This document shows, piece by piece, positions 58,724 through 64,000 of a DNA stretch of 64,000 nucleotides. This stretch comes from Pseudomonas sp. A-RE-19 (GTDB lineage Bacteria > Pseudomonadota > Gammaproteobacteria > Pseudomonadales > Pseudomonadaceae): the NCBI RefSeq assembly GCF_019956555.1, contig NZ_JAHBDQ010000018.1, forward strand, positions 47,995-111,994, written 5' to 3'. Positions within the stretch are counted from its first letter, which is position 1. Each line of letters starts with the position of its first letter. The translations under genes and the position numbers were made by a program. The notes under the pieces were generated by a model that saw only the letters and a program-made list of their open reading frames with translations, did not search any database and was not told the DNA's origin.

Positions 58724-61474
58724 GTGCTCAAAGAACTGGGAATTAAAGGCCGCGTGCTGTTGCTGACCCTGTTGCCGACCAGCCTGATGGCGTTGGTCCT
58801 GGGCGGTTATTTCACCTGGATGCAGCAGTCGGACCTGCAAAACCAACTCATGCAGCGTGGCGAGATGATCGCCGAACAGCTGGCCCCGCTGGTGGCCCCG
58901 GCCATGGCTCATAAAGACAGCGACCTGCTGGAGCGCATCGCCACCCAGTCCCTGGAACAAACCGACGTGCGCGCGGTGACTTTCCTCGCCCCCGACCGCA
59001 CACCGCTGGCCCATGCCGGCCCGACCATGCTCAATCCGGCCCCTTTGGGCAACGGCTCACAGCTGCTGCGCAGCAGTGGCAATGACGCCACTCGTTATCT
59101 GCTACCGGTGTTTGGCAAGCACCGCAATCTGGCGGGCGACCTGATCCCCGAAGAAGCCGACCGCCTGCTGGGCTGGGTCGAACTCGAACTGTCCCACAGC
59201 GGCATGTTGCTGCGCGGTTATCGCAGCCTGTTCGCCAGCCTGCTGCTGATCGGCGGTGGCCTGGGCGGTGCGGCTCTGTTGGCATTACGAATGGGCCGGA
59301 CCATCAACCGACCTCTGAGCCAGATCAAACAAGCCGTGGCGCAACTCAAGGACGGTCATCTGGAAACCCGCCTGCCGCCCCTCGGCAGTCAGGAGCTGGA
59401 TGAGCTGGCGTCCGGTATCAACCGCATGGCCGGCTCCCTGCAGAATGCCCAGGAAGAATTGCAACACAGCGTCGACCAAGCCACCGAAGACGTGCGTCAG
59501 AACCTGGAAACCATCGAAATCCAGAACATCGAGCTGGACCTGGCGCGCAAGGAAGCCCTGGAGGCGAGCCGGATCAAATCCGAGTTTCTGGCCAACATGA
59601 GCCATGAAATCCGCACGCCGCTCAACGGCATTCTCGGCTTCACGCACCTGCTGCAAAAAAGCGAGCTGACCCCGCGCCAGCTCGATTATCTGGGCACCAT
59701 CGAAAAGTCCGCCGACAGCCTGTTGGGGATCATCAACGAGATTCTCGACTTCTCGAAGATCGAGGCCGGCAAACTGGTGCTCGATCATATTCCGTTCAAC
59801 CTGCGCGACCTGCTGCAGGACACCTTGAACATCCTCGCCCCGGCCGCCCACGCCAAGCAGCTTGAACTGGTGAGCCTGGTTTATCGCGATACACCACTGT
59901 CGCTGGTGGGCGACCCGCTGCGACTCAAGCAGATTCTCACTAACCTGGTGAGCAACGCGATCAAGTTCACCCGCGAAGGCACCATCGTCGCCCGGGCCAT
60001 GCTCGAAGAAGAACATGAAGACAGCGTGCAACTGCGCATCAGCATTCAGGACACCGGCATCGGTCTGTCGAATCAGGACGTGCGCGCCTTGTTCCAGGCC
60101 TTCAGCCAGGCCGATAACTCGCTGTCCCGACAACCTGGGGGCACCGGCCTTGGGCTGGTGATCTCCAAGCGTCTGATCGAACAGATGGGCGGCGAGATCG
60201 GCGTCGACAGCACACCGGGCGAAGGCTCGGAATTCTGGATCAGCCTCAACCTGCCAAAAACCCGCGATGACGCCGAAGACCTGCCCGGTCCACCGCTGCT
60301 CGGGCAACGGGTGGCGCTCCTGGAAAACCATGAGCTGGCCCGTCAGGCATTGCAGCACCAACTGGAAGACTGCGGCCTGGAAGTCACACCGTTCAATACC
60401 CTGGAAAGCCTGGCCAATGGCGTGACCAGCGCGCATCAGACCGATCAGGCGATCGATCTGGCGGTGCTCGGCATCACCAGCAACGACATGCCCCCAGAGC
60501 GACTGAACCAGCATATCTGGGACCTCGAGCACCTGGGCTGCAAAGTATTGGTGCTGTGCCCGACCACCGAACTGACGCTGTTCCACCTCTCGGTCCCCAA
60601 CCCCCACAGCCAGCTCCAGTCCAAACCGGCCTGCACCCGCAAGCTGCGTCGAGCCTTGTCCGATCTGGTCAACCCGCGTCAGCAGCGTAGCGATCCCGGC
60701 GAGCCGGTTTCCAGCCGCGCGCCGAAAGTCCTTTGCGTCGACGACAACCCGGCCAACCTGCTGCTGGTGCAAACCCTGCTTGAGGACATGGGCGCCAAGG
60801 TGCTCGCGGTGGAAAGCGGTTACGCCGCCGTCAAGTCGGTACAGAACGAGACGTTCGATCTGGTGCTGATGGACGTTCAGATGCCTGGCATGGATGGGCG
60901 TCAAAGCACCGAAGCCATTCGCCATTGGGAAAGCGAACGGCATTGCACGCCACTGCCGATCGTCGCCCTCACCGCCCATGCGATGGCCAACGAAAAACGC
61001 GCCTTGCTGCAAAGCGGCATGGACGACTACCTGACCAAACCCATCAGCGAACGGCAACTGGCGCAGGTGGTGTTGAAATGGACCGGCCTGGCGTTGCGCA
61101 ATCAGGGGCCGGAGCGCGCCAGCGATAGCTACAGCGGTAATGATTTGCTGGTACTCGATCATGAAGAAGGTTTGCGCCTGGCCGCCGGCAAGGCCGATCT
61201 GGCGGCGGACATGCTGGCAATGCTGCTGGCCTCACTGGAAGCCGACCGCGAGGCCATCCGTGTCGCCCGCGAAGCCAAGGATCAGAATGCCCTGATCGAG
61301 CGGGTCCATCGCCTGCATGGGGCGACCCGCTATTGTGGCGTACCGCAACTGCGCGCCGCCTGTCAGCGCAGCGAAACCCTGCTCAAGCAACAAGACCCGA
61401 AAGCGCCTGGCGCGCTGGAAGAACTCGAACGGGCCATCAATCGTCTGGCGGCCCAGGCGCGTATCAATGCCTGA
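58724..61474 (+). CDS. gacS: Hybrid sensor histidine kinase GacS
   Basis: A 916-residue tripartite kinase that controls secondary metabolism and lifestyle through GacA and the Rsm sRNAs. Order: membrane helix 1 (about 10-30), periplasmic domain (35-165), helix 2 (168-188), HAMP, kinase with His294 ([12 protein letters not shown]), ATPase with [10 protein letters not shown] and [10 protein letters not shown], a degenerate receiver-like stretch, receiver with Asp in [13 protein letters not shown], and an HPt domain with [11 protein letters not shown]. The start is a GTG at 58724 ([10 protein letters not shown]), six bases after AGGAG, matching known GacS. Upstream in-frame codons read non-coding sequence. 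Confidence 0.96.
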   Translation: MLKELGIKGRVLLLTLLPTSLMALVLGGYFTWMQQSDLQNQLMQRGEMIAEQLAPLVAPAMAHKDSDLLERIATQSLEQTDVRAVTFLAPDRTPLAHAGPTMLNPAPLGNGSQLLRSSGNDATRYLLPVFGKHRNLAGDLIPEEADRLLGWVELELSHSGMLLRGYRSLFASLLLIGGGLGGAALLALRMGRTINRPLSQIKQAVAQLKDGHLETRLPPLGSQELDELASGINRMAGSLQNAQEELQHSVDQATEDVRQNLETIEIQNIELDLARKEALEASRIKSEFLANMSHEIRTPLNGILGFTHLLQKSELTPRQLDYLGTIEKSADSLLGIINEILDFSKIEAGKLVLDHIPFNLRDLLQDTLNILAPAAHAKQLELVSLVYRDTPLSLVGDPLRLKQILTNLVSNAIKFTREGTIVARAMLEEEHEDSVQLRISIQDTGIGLSNQDVRALFQAFSQADNSLSRQPGGTGLGLVISKRLIEQMGGEIGVDSTPGEGSEFWISLNLPKTRDDAEDLPGPPLLGQRVALLENHELARQALQHQLEDCGLEVTPFNTLESLANGVTSAHQTDQAIDLAVLGITSNDMPPERLNQHIWDLEHLGCKVLVLCPTTELTLFHLSVPNPHSQLQSKPACTRKLRRALSDLVNPRQQRSDPGEPVSSRAPKVLCVDDNPANLLLVQTLLEDMGAKVLAVESGYAAVKSVQNETFDLVLMDVQMPGMDGRQSTEAIRHWESERHCTPLPIVALTAHAMANEKRALLQSGMDDYLTKPISERQLAQVVLKWTGLALRNQGPERASDSYSGNDLLVLDHEEGLRLAAGKADLAADMLAMLLASLEADREAIRVAREAKDQNALIERVHRLHGATRYCGVPQLRAACQRSETLLKQQDPKAPGALEELERAINRLAAQARINA

Positions 61475-61519
61475 TGCAGCGCAATAACGCCGGGCGCCTT
61501 GAAAGCTAAGATCAACGCT

Positions 61520-61550
61520 TTGTAGCGGCTGGCGAAGCCTGCTGCTACAA
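61520..61550. repeat. Small hairpin related to REP sequences
   Basis: TTGTAGC (61520-61526) pairs with GCTACAA (61544-61550) around GGCTGGCGAAGCCTGCT. It lies between gacS and ldhA and resembles a reduced Pseudomonas REP unit. Confidence 0.5.
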
Positions 61551-61575
61551 GGCTTGAGACTTTCAGGAGGACAGC

Positions 61576-62565
61576 ATGCGCACGATTCTTTTCAGCAGCC
61601 AGACCTACGACCGCGACAGTTTTCTGAGCGCCGACCTGCCCGTCGGCATCGAGCTGCATTTCCAGTCGGCGCGACTGAGCCTGGACACGGTGGCGCTGGC
61701 GGAGCATCACGACGCGGTCTGTGCCTTCATCAATGACGACCTCAGTGCCCCGGTGCTCGAACGCCTGGCCGCGGGCGGCACACGCCTGATTGCCCTGCGC
61801 TCGGCCGGTTACAACCATGTCGACCTGGTCGTGGCGAAGCGCCTGGGACTTTCGATCGTGCGGGTCCCCGCCTACTCGCCCCACGCCGTGGCCGAACACG
61901 CGGTGGCGCTGATCCTGGCGCTCAACCGTCGACTGCACCGTGCCTATAACCGCACCCGCGAGGGGGATTTCAGCCTGCACGGGCTGACCGGTTTCGACCT
62001 GGTGGGCAAGACCGTCGGCGTCGTCGGCACCGGCCAGATCGGCGCGACCTTCGCGAAAATCATGAACGGCTTCGGCTGCCGGTTGCTGGCCTGTGATCCA
62101 TACCCGAACCCACAGGTCGAAGCCCTCGGCGCGCGCTACCTGAGTTTGCCGCAACTGTTGGCCGAGTCGCAGATCATCAGCCTGCATTGCCCGCTCACCG
62201 AACAGAGCAAACACTTGATCAACAGCCAGTCACTGGCACACATGCAGCCCGGCGCCATGTTGATCAACACCGGGCGCGGCGGGCTGGTGGACACCCCGGC
62301 GCTGATCGATGCGTTGAAGGACGGCCAATTGGGCTATCTGGGGCTGGATGTGTATGAAGAGGAGGCACAACTGTTTTTCGAGGATCGCTCCGACCTGCCA
62401 CTGCAAGACGATGTGCTGGCGCGGCTGCTGACCTTTCCGAATGTGATCATCACCGCTCACCAGGCCTTCCTGACCCGTGAAGCCCTGGGCGCGATCGCCG
62501 CGACCACGCTGCAGAACATCGCGGCCTGGGCGGCCGGTTCGCCACAGAATCAGGTCGAGGGCTGA
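61576..62565 (+). CDS. ldhA: D-lactate dehydrogenase (2-hydroxyacid dehydrogenase)
   Basis: A 329-residue NAD-dependent enzyme that reduces pyruvate to D-lactate. The Rossmann motif is GVVGTGQIGATFAKI, the substrate Arg is in ALRSAGYNHVDL, and the catalytic His lies in ITAHQAFLTREA. AGGAGG lies just upstream of the ATG. In PAO1 ldhA is likewise the neighbour of gacS. Confidence 0.93.
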   Translation: MRTILFSSQTYDRDSFLSADLPVGIELHFQSARLSLDTVALAEHHDAVCAFINDDLSAPVLERLAAGGTRLIALRSAGYNHVDLVVAKRLGLSIVRVPAYSPHAVAEHAVALILALNRRLHRAYNRTREGDFSLHGLTGFDLVGKTVGVVGTGQIGATFAKIMNGFGCRLLACDPYPNPQVEALGARYLSLPQLLAESQIISLHCPLTEQSKHLINSQSLAHMQPGAMLINTGRGGLVDTPALIDALKDGQLGYLGLDVYEEEAQLFFEDRSDLPLQDDVLARLLTFPNVIITAHQAFLTREALGAIAATTLQNIAAWAAGSPQNQVEG

Positions 62566-62570
62566 CCGGC

Positions 62571-62966
62571 TCAGGCCTTGGACAACAGGATCATCAGTGC
62601 CAGCCAGCCGAAGCCTGTCAAGCGCTGCCCCAGCGAATGCCCGCGACGCAGCAGGAACCAGACAAAAAATGGCGGCAGCAAGAAAATCATCAATTTCAGC
62701 CAGAGTTCCACCGGACGCGGCTCGCCGGGTGCCCGTGCCGGGATCTCAGCCTCGACTTCGGCTTTACGTTTGCGCCCGAAAGCGGCCGGGGTCACCCTGG
62801 GCACGCTCTCATTGGTCGGTAAACGCCCGAAAGAAAGAGCCGCCTGCGCAGGCGTTTCCGTCGACGTAGCCGTTTGCACCGCCACCGCAGGTGCACCGCA
62901 ATGAATGCAAGCAGGCGCCGTGGAGCTGATGCGTTGCTTGCACTCAAAACATTCGATCAACGCCAT
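62571..62966 (-). CDS. Zinc-ribbon membrane protein of unknown function
   Basis: A 131-residue protein. It starts with a zinc ribbon (IECFECKQRISSTAPACIHCGAP, two CxxC pairs), then a Pro/Glu-rich linker, then two membrane helices near the C-terminus (LMIFLLPPFFVWFLL and TGFGWLALMILL). The ATG at 62966 was chosen, as AAGGA lies seven bases upstream; an ATG two codons earlier is too close to it. Convergent with ldhA. Role unknown. Confidence 0.75.
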   Translation of the reverse strand: MALIECFECKQRISSTAPACIHCGAPAVAVQTATSTETPAQAALSFGRLPTNESVPRVTPAAFGRKRKAEVEAEIPARAPGEPRPVELWLKLMIFLLPPFFVWFLLRRGHSLGQRLTGFGWLALMILLSKA

Positions 62967-63100
62967 TTCCATTCCTTAGAGATGCAAAAGCGGCAGTGTG
63001 CCATGACTCGACAGATAATTTGAACCAGATCGAAGGTCACATGCCCGCGCCATGCTGCGTTCATGCCCGTGCTAGCATATCGCGCATATTTGGAGGACCC

Positions 63101-63535
63101 ATGGTCGAACACGATTTCCGCTACAGCCTGATGAACCCGCAACACACCCTCACCGAATGCCGCGCCCTGGTGCCGGGGCGTTATCAAGTCACCGGCAACG
63201 GCGGCTCGATTCGTAATAACGACGTGCTGGTAGTGACCCTCAAAGGCAGCAAGGACTTGTCCATGCGCCTGACCGTCGAAACGGTTCGCCACCTGATCAA
63301 CCCGCCTGGCCAATGGGTCGCGGTGGCCAGTGGTCCGGTGTTCGGCGAACTGGCGATTCACACCTGGAAAGTCAACTGCGACAGCTGCGCCAAAGAGCTG
63401 AGCTTTGAGTTCGCGGTCGATGCCAAGCTGGGCAACAAGGCCGAAAAACCGGCGGCCACTGCACGGATTGCCGAGCTGGGCTGGGCCACCGTTGCCGACA
63501 AGCACCTGTGCAAGAAGTGCCAGGAGCCTGCGTGA
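63101..63535 (+). CDS. Conserved hypothetical protein with Cys pairs
   Basis: A 144-residue protein from the ATG at 63101 (MVEHDFRYSLMNPQH), preceded by GGAGG. It has a beta-rich body and two CxxC pairs (CDSC and CKKC) in its last third, which may bind zinc. No signal peptide. I do not recognise the family. It is coupled to the META-domain gene by a TGATG junction. Confidence 0.75.
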   Translation: MVEHDFRYSLMNPQHTLTECRALVPGRYQVTGNGGSIRNNDVLVVTLKGSKDLSMRLTVETVRHLINPPGQWVAVASGPVFGELAIHTWKVNCDSCAKELSFEFAVDAKLGNKAEKPAATARIAELGWATVADKHLCKKCQEPA

Positions 63536-63939
63536 TGAAACGCCTTGCTCTGAGCGCCATGGCTGGCGCCAGCCTGTTGGGCTGCGCCGCCGAACCGGTG
63601 CAATTGCAACACAACCGCAGCTACATTCTGGAGTGGATCGGCGAGCGTCCGCTGATGGATTACAGCCACCTGACCATCACCCTCGATGAAGACGGACGGG
63701 CCTATGGCAACGGCGGCTGTAACCACTGGTTCGCGCCGTACACCCTGGAAGGCGACAAACTGAGCTTCGGCAAGATCGGCAGCACCCGCAAAATGTGTGC
63801 GCCGGCGTTGATGGAGCAGGAAAAGCGTTTCCTGCAAGCACTGGAAAACGTCCAGCGCTGGGACGTCTCGCCGATCGAGCAGATGCGCTTCTGGCCGGCC
63901 GAAGGCAAGCCGTTGCGCTGGTGGCTTGAAGAGGGTTGA
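63535..63939 (+). CDS. META domain lipoprotein (HslJ-like)
   Basis: A 134-residue lipoprotein with a signal peptide ending in LLGC (lipidated Cys about residue 17) and a META domain. NGGCNHWFAPYTLEGDKLSFGKIGSTRKMCAPALMEQEKRFLQAL is the hallmark of this family. HslJ in E. coli is heat-inducible and linked to novobiocin resistance. Its ATG overlaps the stop of the gene before. Confidence 0.88.
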   Translation: MKRLALSAMAGASLLGCAAEPVQLQHNRSYILEWIGERPLMDYSHLTITLDEDGRAYGNGGCNHWFAPYTLEGDKLSFGKIGSTRKMCAPALMEQEKRFLQALENVQRWDVSPIEQMRFWPAEGKPLRWWLEEG

Positions 63940-63952
63940 TCAGTCTCTTTTC

Positions 63953-64000
63953 GTAGGAGCCAGGCTTGCCGGCGAAGGCACTCCAAAGTACGCCTTCGCC
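63953..64000. repeat. REPIN, cut by the window end
   Basis: GTAGGAGCCAGGCTTGCCGGCGAAGG followed by the start of the inverted arm (CCTTCGCC) at the last base. It is a variant of the GGCAAGCC class with a C-for-G change. The rest lies outside the window. Confidence 0.8.

Noticed and set aside
59285..61162. 625-codon open frame opposite gacS
   Set aside because: Antisense shadow; gacS domains on the plus strand are complete.

Overview
The window is a stretch of a Pseudomonas chromosome, most likely from the P. fluorescens group. The evidence is gene content and order that match known Pseudomonas blocks (relA-rlmD-cysM-gacS-ldhA, and pilZ-holB-tmk-mltG-pabC-fabF-acpP-fabG-fabD-plsX-rpmF), a GC-rich coding style, a GacS of 916 residues, an RgsA-like small RNA, a long structured rne leader, and REP/REPIN palindromes with the motif GGCAAGCCTCGCTCCTAC. 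No tRNA, rRNA, prophage, insertion sequence with a transposase, or CRISPR array was found. Comparisons with P. aeruginosa PAO1 below are from memory.

Layout. 0-4 kb: the 3' end of a secreted lipase, two small DUF genes, moaA and a TetR regulator. 4.0-4.25 kb: an RgsA-like sRNA. 4.25-17.9 kb: a dense minus-strand block for lipid and envelope growth (tatD, pilZ, holB, tmk, mltG, pabC, fabF, acpP, fabG, fabD, plsX, rpmF, DUF177), then maf (+), then sppA, a HAD phosphatase and rluC. rluC is divergent from rne, which has a leader of about 635 nt and a clear sigma70 promoter. 22-28.8 kb: accessory genes, namely a LysR regulator, a DMT exporter with a small unknown ORF, and a Tat-exported molybdenum hydroxylase with its maturation genes (iorA-iorB-xdhC-mocA order). 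29-35.8 kb: a tightly overlapped minus-strand operon murB-ptp-kdsB-trm112-lpxK-exbD-exbB-comEC. 36.5-37.4 kb: no gene, but a large imperfect inverted-repeat element at a likely synteny breakpoint. 37.4-43.8 kb: an ABC exporter, a GST, a transglutaminase-fold protein, fadE and a small conserved protein.

44-47.2 kb: a LysR regulator divergent from a three-gene operon of an AlaX-type tRNA-editing protein, an Fe(II)/2-oxoglutarate oxygenase and a LysE-type amino-acid exporter. This is the most intriguing unit here, because the three activities together suggest handling of a modified or toxic amino acid. 47.3-52 kb: OprD porin, MFS transporter, LysR regulator and DUF1445 hydro-lyase, which looks like an uptake and catabolic unit for an unknown small carboxylate. 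52-64 kb: conserved housekeeping and regulatory genes (DUF2058, mazG, relA, rlmD, cysM, gacS, ldhA) and three small genes.

Many genes overlap by 1-4 bases (ATGA or TGATG junctions), indicating translational coupling. REPIN hairpins of two sequence classes sit in gaps between genes. Several starts were moved to internal ATG or GTG codons with better ribosome binding sites, as noted in each entry.
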